Positions 1 to 7,241 of a stretch of DNA of 12,892 nucleotides are shown piece after piece. This DNA comes from Cephalothrix simula (taxonomy: Eukaryota; Nemertea; Palaeonemertea; Archinemertea; Cephalotrichidae), in assembly GCA_035591015.1 (NCBI GenBank), contig JAXIUW010174447.1:1-12892 (forward strand). Direction: 5' to 3'. Every line of letters starts with the position of its first letter. The first letter of the stretch is position 1. The notes under the pieces were generated by a model. It ran no database searches, was not told where the DNA came from, and worked only from the letters and a program-made list of their open reading frames with translations. Position numbers and translations under genes: made by a program.

Positions 1-155
1 TTTGGCGTAAATTTCTAAAATCCGAAAAATCAATATTTTGGCGCCATCTTATTTTTCAAAAGGGTCTCCGTGGCCCAAATAAGACATATACATCCCTAAA
101 AACCAATTTGCACCCCTCGCCTCCGCCCTGCGCCCGATTTTTTGCAATTTTTTTC

Positions 156-171
156 AAAATTTCGAAATTTT
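156..171. repeat. 16-bp perfect palindrome
   Basis: The sequence AAAATTTCGAAATTTT equals its own reverse complement. It sits in a poly-T/poly-A rich tract, so symmetry of A and T runs partly explains it. No function is inferred. Confidence 0.6.
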
Positions 172-191
172 TTTAAAAAACCCAATTTTTA

Positions 192-216
192 GGCGGCTCC
201 TGGCGCCGCCCCAGGA
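192..216. repeat. Interleaved GC-rich inverted hexamers
   Basis: GGCGGC (192-197) is the reverse complement of GCCGCC (205-210), and TCCTGG (198-203) is the reverse complement of CCAGGA (211-216). The order is A, B, one base, A', B'. The two stems therefore overlap: the strand can form one or the other, and both together only as a pseudoknot-like fold with almost no loop. The base pairing is seen directly; any biological role is unknown. Confidence 0.7.
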
Positions 217-303
217 CCCCGATAATTTTTTTTTATTTTTTGGGTAAAGCGTTTGATTGAAATGTCCTTCCTACGCTGAGCCGTTTTTCATATATATTTG
301 AAA

Positions 304-346
304 AACCGTAGGGGGGCCTTTTCGGCCCCCCTTCAAAAATACGGTT
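304..346 (+). repeat. Strong two-part hairpin
   Basis: An inner stem of GGGGGGCC (311-318) with GGCCCCCC (324-331) closes a five-base TTTTC loop. It is extended by an outer stem of AACCGTA (304-310) with TACGGTT (340-346), with an eight-base bulge (332-339) on the 3' side only. A further pair, GTTTTTC (283-289) with GAAAAAC (300-306), competes for the same bases as the outer stem. It resembles a rho-independent terminator only superficially: no T-run follows and the context is eukaryotic. It is more likely part of a structured repeat. Confidence 0.75.
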
Positions 347-412
347 AAAGGGGGTCGTCAGTAAATCTCAGACACCGGGCGGGGTTGGTTGGCTGTCAAA
401 CGACCATAAAAA

Positions 413-433
413 CACTGTTAAAATTTTAAGGTA
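413..433 (+). repeat. Left terminal inverted repeat
   Basis: This 21-bp end is identical to the reverse complement of 1304-1324. Its inner part contains the TTAAAATTTTAA palindrome and finishes in the AAGGT motif that recurs through the subterminal array. Confidence 0.85.
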
Positions 434-725
434 CTATCACCTTAAATTTTAAGGTAATTACAAGAAATACCCATAACTTTTAGGTAATGCTATAAGGTAA
501 TATCAGTATTACCTTAATTTTTAAGGTAATTATTTAAGGTAATAACAGCATTACCTTAAAAATTAAGGTAATTCAGAACAAATTTTAAGGTATGCTAACA
601 CCTTGATCATCAGTTACCCAAATTTTTAGGTATACTTTACCTTAAATTTGTAGGTATGTTAATACCTTGATTAGTTACCTTAATTTTTACCTTAAATATT
701 AAGGTATGTACATACATTGTATGTA
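434..725. repeat. Left subterminal palindrome array (ACCTTAA/TTAAGGT)
   Basis: Many ACCTTAA and TTAAGGT motifs occur in both orientations, several paired as near-contiguous palindromes. Examples are 439-455 (8-bp arms, one central base), 508-530 and 550-572 (10-bp arms ATTACCTTAA/TTAAGGTAAT, 3-base spacer) and 689-705 (7-bp arms, 3-base spacer). Diverged forms such as TAGGTA and ACCTTGA are mixed in. The inner edge carries a further perfect palindrome, TACATACA/TGTATGTA with one central T (709-725). By analogy with EnSpm elements these may be transposase binding sites. Confidence 0.75.
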
Positions 726-1095
726 ATAACCCAAACATTTATGGTCCCGCCCTCTATTATCTAAATTTTGAACCTTTCATTAACGAATTCTCTTTTTCTT
801 TGCTTTAGAAATTAAAAATAATACATTCACTTATTATAAAAACACCCGTTTCTCCTCAGTTTGTCCCTCATACCTTGTACATCTCTCAAACCAACTCTTG
901 ATTGACTGGTTCCCGGGTGTGCACCATACGATTTGTATTTTTTGTATATAATTAAGTCTTCTTCACCTGTACAGCGTAACTGTGAGTCTCTAGTCCCAGT
1001 TAAGGCCAGTCTTTATCCGAGCTGCTGGTACCACGGTCTGTGGATAACAGCGCTCCGGATCGTCGGAGGCTTGTATTGGTAACCTCAATAAACAA
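726..1095. other. Internal non-repetitive core of the CACTG element
   Basis: This stretch lacks the ACCTTAA motif and is more balanced in base composition than the arrays on either side. It contains no long open frame and nothing recognisable as a transposase, so the element must be mobilised in trans if at all. The short open frames that overlap its right half read through the subterminal repeats and give repetitive peptides, so I do not treat them as genes. Confidence 0.5.
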
Positions 1096-1113
1096 GGCAA
1101 GATTAACCTTTAA

Positions 1114-1206
1114 ATTTCGGGTAAATTGGCATAACACCTTAAAAATTAAGGTTAATTTTACCTTAACATTTCGGGTAAATTGGCATAAAACCTTAAAAAT
1201 TAAGGT
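1114..1206 (+). repeat. 39-bp direct repeat, 54-bp period
   Basis: Copies at 1114-1152 and 1168-1206 differ at one position. Each runs from ATTTCGGGTAAATTGGCATA into an ACCTTAA...TTAAGGT palindrome. The first 27 bp recur as an exact inverted copy at 1240-1266. The right end of the element was therefore built by both direct and inverted duplication. Confidence 0.9.
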
Positions 1207-1239
1207 AAGTAGGTATCTTAAATTTCTAGGTAACATTTT

Positions 1240-1266
1240 AAGGTGTTATGCCAATTTACCCGAAAT
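1240..1266 (-). repeat. Inverted copy of the 1114-1140 unit
   Basis: These 27 bases are the exact reverse complement of 1114-1140 (AAGGTGTTATGCC... reading along the plus strand). With the two direct copies this gives a hairpin-forming block in the right subterminal region of the CACTG element. Confidence 0.9.
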
Positions 1267-1303
1267 TTTAAGGTAAAATATACCTTCATTTTAAGGCATG
1301 ACA

Positions 1304-1324
1304 TACCTTAAAATTTTAACAGTG
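1304..1324 (-). repeat. Right terminal inverted repeat
   Basis: This is a perfect 21-bp inverted match to the left end at 413-433, finishing ...AACAGTG and followed by AAAAA. Because CACTG/CAGTG is asymmetric, the match is not simply a by-product of the palindromic inner core. Confidence 0.85.
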
Positions 1325-1366
1325 AAAAATCAAGGAATTTTGCCGCAAACTTCATCCAGCTTCATC

Positions 1367-1374
1367 TGACGTCA
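1367..1374. promoter_or_regulatory. CRE-type palindrome TGACGTCA
   Basis: This is a full cAMP-response-element palindrome, the consensus site of CREB/ATF factors. It lies in the longer shared string ATCTGACGTCA, which recurs 64 bp downstream, so the pair may simply be part of the local repeat. Activity is not shown. Confidence 0.35.
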
Positions 1375-1375
1375 T

Positions 1376-1690
1376 GGTTGGTGTCAAGTAAATTTGGGTG
1401 GTGTCAAGTAATTTTTAACCCAAATTTATCTGACGTCAGTTAAATGTTAAATTCTTGAGCAAAATCGGGTGGTGTCAATGGCAGCGGCACGCAAATTTAA
1501 TTTTAACTTAGGTCAGATAAAAATTTTTATCATATACATCTTTATAAATTGCAGATAATTTGGGTGGTGTGGCAGGTCGACGTAAGATAAATTAACGTTT
1601 TTGCCGGATAAATTTGGTGGTCTCATGGGCTGGTGTCATTTAGCTTCAGCAAATGTCAGATTATTTGGGATATTTGGGTGGTGGTGTCAT
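1376..1690 (+). repeat. Degenerate GGGTGGTGTCA motif array
   Basis: At least seven same-strand variants of (TTT)GGGTGGTGTCA occur near 1376, 1396, 1467, 1559, 1613, 1629 and 1674. The first two form a 20-bp tandem pair sharing GGTGTCAAGTAA. GATAAATTTG or GATAATTTG precedes several copies, suggesting a longer ancestral unit now badly diverged. Spacing is irregular (about 15 to 90 bp). The array starts right after the CACTG element, so the element may have landed at its edge. No function is assigned. Confidence 0.6.
1431..1438. promoter_or_regulatory. CRE-type palindrome TGACGTCA
   Basis: This is a second full CRE palindrome, preceded by the same ATC as the one at 1367-1374. Its position inside a repetitive array favours a repeat-derived origin over a promoter element. 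Confidence 0.35.
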
Positions 1691-1760
1691 GTAACTTAAA
1701 ATTTAAGTGTAAAATACTTTGAAAAATGTTGTGCTTGCTCGAGTGGAGATTGATGTCATC

Positions 1761-2221
1761 ACCAAAAATTGACTAAAAACCGTATAAGGAATTGATTTAG
1801 ACCCCATATGATGGACTCATAGGAATAGGCCCCTACACTCAAAACATTGATAAGGTCATCAAGTGACCTTGAAAGGTCAAGGTCAAATGTCAAAATTTGC
1901 TGAAAACCCCTATAAACTATATATTGCCACCCCTGGGGTAAGTATAAGTCGCATGTCGCAAATAAACAGACTTGTATTAAAGAGACCATACGTATGTGTA
2001 AATAAAAAAATTATTTCCGATGACATAAATACAACAGATAAAACATTGAGGCAAGACAAAGGTGCAGACAGTAACAGAAATGAGTGTACAGTACCTTAGC
2101 TGAAGGCAGAATTCGGTAAACTGCTATCTGTTACGAGTGTGTAAATCGATAGAGAAGGGGCACATTCCTACGAGTCCGTCATTCATTTATGGGCCTTAAA
2201 CGGTTTTAGCCAATTTTTGCT
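1761..2221. mobile_element. Terminal-inverted-repeat element, about 460 bp
   Basis: The left arm (1761-1833) and right arm (2157-2221) are imperfect inverted copies. Reading inward from each end they share CAAAAATTG, CTAAAA, CCGT and TAAGG, then CCCATA, GGACTC and TAGGAAT, and end in GCCCC; the left arm has about 11 extra bases in the middle. The interior has no transposase. A nuclear-receptor half-site cluster lies just inside the left arm. The exact ends and any target-site duplication are not clear, so the superfamily is unassigned. The minus-strand open frame spanning much of the left part is better explained as read-through of this element. Confidence 0.65.
1853..1885. promoter_or_regulatory. 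Nuclear-receptor half-site cluster
   Basis: Four AGGTCA half-sites occur in 33 bp: AGGTCA at 1853-1858, TGACCT at 1864-1869, and AGGTCA at 1874-1879 and 1880-1885 as a direct repeat with zero spacing. The extended site TCAAGGTCA (1877-1885) also appears inverted at 1864-1872, with a 4-base spacer between the two. TCAAGGTCA is the known monomer site of the ERR and FTZ-F1/SF-1 receptors, and a zero-spaced direct repeat is the known site type of GCNF. Here the cluster sits inside a transposon-like element. Binding is inference. Confidence 0.4.
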
Positions 2222-2825
2222 ATTTTCTGTTATTATCAATCGTTCCATTCGAGTAAGCAGAGTATTTGTCAATTTTTCAAATTTTGTACACTAAAATTAT
2301 AAATTACACATAGTTCTTGACATTTGAGGTTGTTTCGTCACGCTTGAGCAGCTTTCCAATGATCACGCGCGTGACCTGTGCTCAACTGAGTTCAATCAAC
2401 CGTGAAATAAATTGGTAAAAATATATGAATTGTGCCAAGGCAATCAGACAGCTCATAAAAAAGTAGTTTCCAAAAGACCATTTTGCTTCGAAAAACAGGG
2501 GTGTGAAATTATGCAAATTTTGGTACAAAACCGGTATACCTATAACGCAGTTCTGGGGGGAATGAAACCCCATGCCATTAGTTTTAGCCCCAAACTAATG
2601 ATATGAAGGGGGGTAAATGGTCTAGGTCCCCTACCTACAAACCTGGTGGTCTTGGATTGAACCCAAATGCACCTTCTTTGGAATATAAATCTATGCAATG
2701 CCGTGTCATAGGCCAGAGCATATCCCTAGAGGAAGTTTCATTCGATGAAGGCTACTGAGGATGCAACTAGCATCACAGGATTGCTTTTTTGTTTCTTCGG
2801 AGTCTTGTATGAGGTTATACATGAA
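2222..2825. other. No gene seen; one hairpin
   Basis: This is plain intergenic or intronic sequence. Overlapping open frames of about 60 codons on both strands near 2382-2606 are mirror images of each other and show no protein-like pattern. The only structured item is a hairpin of CATTAGTTT (2576-2584) with AAACTAATG (2592-2600) around a 7-base loop. Confidence 0.5.
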
Positions 2826-3035
2826 TTTGGGTAAGTTATACCCAACAGTTACCTCAAAATTTGGCTTTCAGCGTATGACGCCCCAATCTCATGGGTAAAC
2901 CTGATACCCAATTTTGGTTTTTAAAAAACCCAGTGATGTTGATAAGGGGTATCTGATACCCAAATGGTTTAGGTTTTTCTCAAATACCTTAGTCACTTGG
3001 GCTTCACATACCCAAAAATACCACATGGTACCCAT
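2826..3035. repeat. Palindromic TTGGGTA/TACCCAA array
   Basis: The motif occurs in both orientations, often as hairpins: TTGGGTA (2827-2833) with TACCCAA (2839-2845); TGGGTA (2892-2897) with TACCCAA (2905-2911); GGGTATC (2947-2953) with GATACCC (2955-2961) around one base; and single copies near 3009 and 3027. The density in about 210 bp resembles the subterminal array of the CACTG element but uses a different core. I could not find matching terminal inverted repeats, so this may be a broken element end. Confidence 0.6.
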
Positions 3036-3054
3036 AATTGTTACAATCCTCCGC

Positions 3055-3074
3055 ATATACACTACAGTGTATAT
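3055..3074. repeat. 20-bp near-perfect palindrome
   Basis: ATATACACT (3055-3063) pairs with AGTGTATAT (3066-3074) around two bases. It lies 20 bp beyond the TACCCAA array and might mark an element edge, but there is no partner on the other side. Confidence 0.6.
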
Positions 3075-4240
3075 ATGATATGGTTATATTGCAGAAAAAA
3101 TTGAAAAAGCCAAATTTGAATATGAAAGCCAATTTTTTTATGTAATCTTGCTCTGTCAATTTATTCTTCTTAGATTTTTGTGTACTCTCCTTCTATACTA
3201 GAAGTGCGTCGAATTACAGTACTTCCGGTTATTCCGGCAATGAAAGTCAAATAGTCGAATAGGCAAACATCAAGTCAACATGTTGTGAAAATTGTTAGCC
3301 ATTCATTATTTACTCCCATTTTTACATCATTGTATATTCTTTTCATAGCCATAAGGGGCGTTAACTCCCTGTTCACATGGGATTTTTTTAAATGAGTGAA
3401 GCCGATTACTCTACTCAACGGTTGATTATATACAATACTTTCAGATACCTTTGGAAAAATAATTTCCAAATCCATTTCCATTTCCTAATTAATGCACCAG
3501 ATAATAAGCGTCTGCCATAATTTGTATTTCAGCCAATAAGGGACTTAGCATTTTTCTGAAAGAAGGCAATTTGCGAAAATCTATATTATCAATCTGCTCT
3601 GCTTTTCCTTTCTTTAGCTATAATGAACAACTTTTCCTTATGGCCAGTGGTCATTATTCATGAAATAAAGACAAACACTTTTTCCGAGTAATAAATTGGT
3701 GTTTTTACCATCAGTCTTCGGTTATTAATTGCGGTTTTTATTTTTCTGTCTCCAGAAAGGATAGATAATTACATGAGACATTAACGATTTTGGTGATTAT
3801 CCTGTTACATGTACATCCTTTCGTTTTATCAAAGATGCTGCAAATATGTTACTTAGAGAGAGTATATGAATTCAAAGCATGTAGCAGCTAATCAGCTAAA
3901 GAGAATTTGTTTCAAGTTAAATTTTTTTTTCAAAATTTTTAACTTTATTATAATGTGTATTGGAAAAAATATTTTAGTGGTTCGCTGCGATGTAGCCCAG
4001 GTAGGTTTTTCAGACACTATGTATAGGGAAATTCACAGTTTCTTGACTATTAATTTTTACTTTATACGGTCGAATGCGAAACATAATAGGAAACGATGGT
4101 AAAACTCAAATTCATGACGTACATCCGGCGTACATCATACCGCGAAATCATCACTTGAGGTAAAGCTTAGTGGCTGGTTTTATAGATAAGAAAAATAGTC
4201 AAATTTTGAACTAAATATGATACCCTTGAAATCCCACAAA
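3075..4240. other. Featureless AT-rich stretch
   Basis: I see no gene, RNA or convincing repeat over about 1.2 kb. A minus-strand open frame of 68 codons (3275-3481) has mixed composition but no motif I recognise and is within chance length. A short direct repeat, GTACATC, lies near 4119-4136. Confidence 0.5.
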
Positions 4241-4283
4241 ATTTCTTGCGTCGCTTCGCTCGGCATCATAGCAGGGGGTCGGA

Positions 4284-4388
4284 TTGCATGTGAGAAGTGA
4301 GAATTTGTGAGAATATTTTTTCATGTGAAAATGTGAGAAGAATGGAAATACTGTGAGAATTTTCAAAGTCAAAATGAGAGAATTTTTA
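4284..4388 (+). repeat. GTGAGAA-rich degenerate repeat
   Basis: GTGAGAA or close variants (TGAGAGAA, GTGAAAA) recur about seven times in about 100 bp. A related stretch lies at 4766-4815, also just downstream of a TCGCTTCGCTCGGCAT box. Both continue into ATGGAAAT and then a CTGTGA or TTCACAG string, suggesting two diverged copies of one larger unit. Confidence 0.55.
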
Positions 4389-5152
4389 AATGGCTATTTT
4401 TCAAGGTTATTGGAAGAATATGTCCTTTGAGGAGATTATCTAGCACTCAGAAGCTTTTGTATGACTGAGCACTATTAATACTATATAATTTTGTTATACA
4501 TGTATGTACATACTTCTCCGATCTGAGACTTATACTCCTTAATGATTACCATTTGTCAGATATGTATCTTCGATTCATCAATTTCAATATATTTGTCCGT
4601 GTATGCTTAAAGTTTTCTTGCCTCGCTTCGCTTTGCATAGCTAAGTGCGACGAAGGGCAAGTTTTTATATACTAAACCTTCATTCGACTTAAATGTAGAA
4701 CCCTAGATCCCGCTTTGGGTAAAATTTTCTTGCTTCGCTTCACTCGGCATGCCCCTCATATAAAGATGTGAGAAAATGTCATTTTCATAATTTCACAGTG
4801 GGAAAATGTGAGATTTGGGAGAATATGGAAATTTCACAGTCCGTCATAGAAAACTTTGAAAATGCAAAAATACAATTTTGTTCTGATAAATACAGCCGGA
4901 GCCTAATGATAAGACATAAATTATTCCTTAATTAACTAGTCCACGAATTTTATGGCGTTACAATTATTTTTTCAGTGAGATTGACAACTACTCTACCAAA
5001 AATGGGAGATCCCATTGGATAAGATATACCTAAAATCTCTTGCTTCGATTCGCTCGGAATTATTATTACATTAGTTCAACAAGATTTTTGTACAAAATAT
5101 CATATCGGACTTCATGGAACCTCATTTAGCTCCCATTAGATCCTTTAGATCA

Positions 5153-5168
5153 ATTTCGAGGTCGAAAT
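5153..5168. repeat. Palindrome ATTTCGA-GG-TCGAAAT
   Basis: Perfect 7-bp arms around two bases, immediately upstream of a TCGCTTCG-type box copy. Confidence 0.5.
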
Positions 5169-5308
5169 GCGTTGAATTTTTCTTGCCTCGCCACGGCTTT
5201 GCTCTTAATATAAAGATTCGGACATGTACTTTTGTTATAAAACCTTTTGGAATCGCGTATAGATCTCCTTCGGATATGACATGCCGACCTAGCTTCGCTT
5301 ATCATCAC

Positions 5309-5325
5309 TTCTAGAAAATTTCTAG
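5309..5325. promoter_or_regulatory. Heat-shock-element-like palindrome
   Basis: CTAGAAA (5311-5317) and TTTCTAG (5319-5325) form a palindrome around one base, and the stretch includes TTCTAGAA (5309-5316), which fits the nTTCnnGAAn core bound by heat-shock factor. The next module, AATTTC, departs from the three-module consensus. No promoter context is visible, so this is only a sequence match. Confidence 0.2.
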
Positions 5326-5462
5326 GACATCGCAGCGGAAATTTTGGTTAAAATTTTGCAAATATTACCTCATTGTACTTTTTAGTAGACCCCCCTTACC
5401 TCTATTCAATACCCTCCCGGTATGAAAAACCTAAGATTTTCTAGCCTCGTTTCGCTCGGCAT

Positions 5463-6139
5463 TATTCACTTTCAAAATGACTATAAAGAATGGATCAATT
5501 TTGGTCATAAAATGGACTACAACTGACTACAATGTATATGAAGACCCGGAGTCTTTGATTACAAAGTCACCGACTTTTTCTTACATCGAATCAAAACCAC
5601 GAAAATGTCACCTATAGTGATGAACGTGAATTTTAGGGGTCTTTTTTCGTGATCGTGATTCCAAGGGATGACGTGAACAAAACCTTTTCTGACGTGAATT
5701 TTGTCGTTTTTTGGCCGCGATCCGGGATTTCAAAACCCTTGATCCCCCTCATTCAAAAGCAGTCTGAATTATCTTTTTATATCACAAAAAATTGCATAAC
5801 ATACCTTATTTTAGTATCCTGGATCAACCCTTTCCTTTCTCGTCTTAGCATAATGTTTGAAAAAATTAAAGGCCTTTAGAAAAATTTCCTGGTTACCTAC
5901 TGATGAAGAGGGGTACCTGACCTATTTAAGATAAAAGTCAAAAGCAATGATTTCAAAAGGTTGGTGAACCACTTTTTGAAGTGCCCTTTCTGAACGGGTT
6001 GCTATCTATATTTTTTCCATACCAAAAAAAATCATTTCCGGGAATCCTAACTTTATACTGTTAGAAAGTAAATTCTCAGTAACTTATATCCGAGCCCCCT
6101 ATAGTTAAGGTTTAGCATTGGAAGTCCAGAGGTGAATCC
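5463..6139. other. No gene seen
   Basis: This is AT-rich sequence without a recognisable coding or RNA feature. A plus-strand open frame of 76 codons (5649-5879) is low in recognisable pattern and within chance length. A small tandem of GACTACAA occurs near 5515-5532. Confidence 0.5.
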
Positions 6140-6159
6140 TTCTAGAAACCGTTCTAGAA
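6140..6159. promoter_or_regulatory. Two TTCTAGAA palindromes, 12 bp apart
   Basis: TTCTAGAA occurs at 6140-6147 and 6152-6159. Each is the two-module heat-shock-factor core (TTCnnGAA), but the 4-base gap between them is not the canonical 2 bases. A third copy is at 5309. No gene with a start nearby was found. Confidence 0.2.
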
Positions 6160-6474
6160 TATTATCGGTTGTCGGTATTTCGTATGGAACGGGCTCCGCA
6201 TTGGTTCATAACGGCATTGAACTGTTCGAATCGGAACGGTACTAAACTAACTGCTAAGTGAAGATTGGCAAAAAAGAACTAAATGGTAAACAAATGGTAA
6301 TCTTTTTAAAAATGATTATCTGTGAATTGTTTCAAAAGTTTATTTGACACAATCCTCAACCGTTTTAGCCTTTTAATCGGTATCATAAAGGTGATGGAGA
6401 TCGGAACGAATCCACCGATGAGCTGTATTGTACTTTCAGCAACGGCATAGAACTGTCGGCTTAAAACGGTACCA
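6147..6474 (+). repeat. Diverged direct duplication, about 211-231 bp offset
   Basis: Unit A (about 6147-6247) and unit B (about 6358-6474) share, in the same order, AACCGTT, ATCGGT, GGAACG, AACGGCAT, GAACTG, AACGGTAC and a following AAA. Spacing between them drifts from 211 to 231 bp because of indels. It is probably an old tandem duplication or two copies of one repeat family. No function is recognised. Confidence 0.55.
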
Positions 6475-6546
6475 AAGATTGACCAGAGACAAAACTACTT
6501 ATGAGGAATAACTGCGCTTACCTTTTTATACACCTTCTTGCCATGT

Positions 6547-6554
6547 TGACGTCA
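6547..6554. promoter_or_regulatory. CRE-type palindrome TGACGTCA
   Basis: This is the third full CRE palindrome in the window, about 45 bp outside the left end of the foldback element at 6597. No transcription unit is seen next to it. Confidence 0.25.
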
Positions 6555-7049
6555 GTGTTTTTTGATCTATAGACGTAACCAACCTTTTTTCCTTGATAAC
6601 GCAGCGGCGAATCCTAAAATTTAACGTCCATCAATGATATTTTGATTTGTAGGAGGTGCAAAATCAAAAAGTCGTTCGAGCAGATTTCGAGAAATGCGCA
6701 TGCGCAGTAAAGAATCTTGAGTTCTACGTCTTTCACGGGGTACAAGAATTGTTAAGAACTGCTTAATGAATCGATTTTTCAAAAAGATGGTGGATGTCCG
6801 CCATTTCGATCAAAGTTTAAATTTTTGAACAAAACTGATGTCAAATGAAAGCCTGCAGAATTAAACAATATTATTTTTTGAAATTTTGCCAGAACACTTA
6901 CTTTATAACCAAATATGGACACATGTATAAACCGAAGCAGAACTACATATACACGTATCATCTGTTAGTGTTGACTTTTGCACGCATGGGCTTCAGCTTT
7001 TAATTTGACATCAATTTTGTTTTGAAATTCCACTTTGAAAAAATTCAAA

Positions 7050-7067
7050 ATGGCGGACGTCCGCCAT
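7050..7067. repeat. 18-bp perfect palindrome in the foldback arm
   Basis: ATGGCGGACGTCCGCCAT is its own reverse complement. Flanked as AAAATGGCGGAC on one strand and CAAGATGGCGGAC on the other, both strands approach the YY1 consensus (AAnATGGCGGC). The left arm holds a diverged version (about 6784-6804) with two substitutions that break the symmetry. Confidence 0.7.
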
Positions 7068-7224
7068 CTTGTTTTCGGGAAATCAATATTTTGATTCTGT
7101 AACCGGTTCTTAATACATCTTGACGCTCTGAGTCCCAATAAAAAACTTAGCAACTCAAGCTACGCTACTGCGCATGGGGCATATCATGAAATCTGCTCGA
7201 ATGATTTTTTGATTTTGCACAGAA

Positions 7225-7241
7225 ATGATCCTTGGGATCAT
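7225..7241. repeat. Small hairpin inserted in the right arm
   Basis: ATGATCC (7225-7231) pairs with GGATCAT (7235-7241) around TTG. It lies in the stretch that is missing from the left arm of the foldback element, so it is a later insertion or a left-arm deletion. Confidence 0.6.

Larger units (their letters stand above)
1..412. other. GC-punctuated AT-rich flank, no gene
   Basis: No coding region is visible. Runs of A and T are broken by GC-rich islands at about 102-136, 191-220 and 310-331, unlike most of the window, where such islands are rare. The stretch holds a 16-bp palindrome, an interleaved pair of GC-rich complementary hexamers and a strong G/C-run hairpin, each listed separately. 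It ends at the A-run next to the CACTG element at 413. The composition suggests part of another repeat family cut by the window start, but no boundary is visible. That is inference. Confidence 0.5.
413..1324. mobile_element. Non-autonomous DNA transposon, CACTG ends
   Basis: A 912-bp unit is bounded by perfect 21-bp terminal inverted repeats, at 413-433 and 1304-1324, starting CACTGTTAAAATTTTAAGG. Both sides are flanked by AAAAA (408-412 and 1325-1329), compatible with a 3-bp or 5-bp target-site duplication but ambiguous because the flank is a homopolymer. About 300 bp inside the left end and 230 bp inside the right end are packed with ACCTTAA/TTAAGGT palindromes; the middle (about 726-1095) is non-repetitive and encodes no transposase. 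CACTA/CACTG termini, short duplications and subterminal motif arrays in both orientations are hallmarks of the CMC (EnSpm/CACTA) superfamily, where the transposase binds the subterminal repeats. The superfamily call is inference; the element boundaries are seen directly. Alternatives are another family with short target duplications. Confidence 0.75.
4242..5462 (+). repeat. Interspersed diverged repeats with a TCGCTTCGCTCGGCAT box
   Basis: Same-strand copies of a box close to TCTTGCCTCGCTTCGCTCGGCAT (written here as its two halves, TCTTGCCTCGCT and TCGCTCGGCAT) occur at 4242-4266, 4613-4638, 4725-4750, 5036-5060, 5177-5204 and 5437-5462, with a weaker relic near 5288. Most are preceded by AAAA or CTAAAA, and some have an upstream CCC-containing stretch. 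Two are followed by (C)TCATATAAAGAT or CTTAATATAAAGATT, so the ancestral unit was longer than the box. Spacing is irregular (112-373 bp). The box stands out because it is GC-rich in AT-rich surroundings and is better conserved than the sequence between copies. Confidence 0.7.

Noticed and set aside
304-346. Rho-independent terminator
   Set aside because: There is a strong GC stem but no T-run after it, and the surroundings are eukaryotic, not bacterial.
413-725. CRISPR array
   Set aside because: The repeats are short palindromes with irregular spacing in both orientations and no constant spacer length; they fit a transposon's subterminal array.
1000-1276. Overlapping 78-codon frames on both strands with repeated peptides
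   Set aside because: They are translations of the 54-bp tandem repeat and palindromes inside the CACTG element; the peptide repeats follow the DNA repeat.
1915-1950. Splice donor GTAAGT at about 1938 after an open frame
   Set aside because: A perfect donor hexamer alone is common; the preceding frame is short, unrecognisable and lies inside a repeat element.
1759-1989. 76-codon minus-strand frame
   Set aside because: It reads through the left arm and half-site cluster of the 1761-2221 element, and nothing in the peptide is recognisable.
3275-3481. 68-codon minus-strand frame with protein-like composition
   Set aside because: No recognisable motif and a length expected by chance in this much AT-rich sequence; an exon cannot be excluded but is unsupported.
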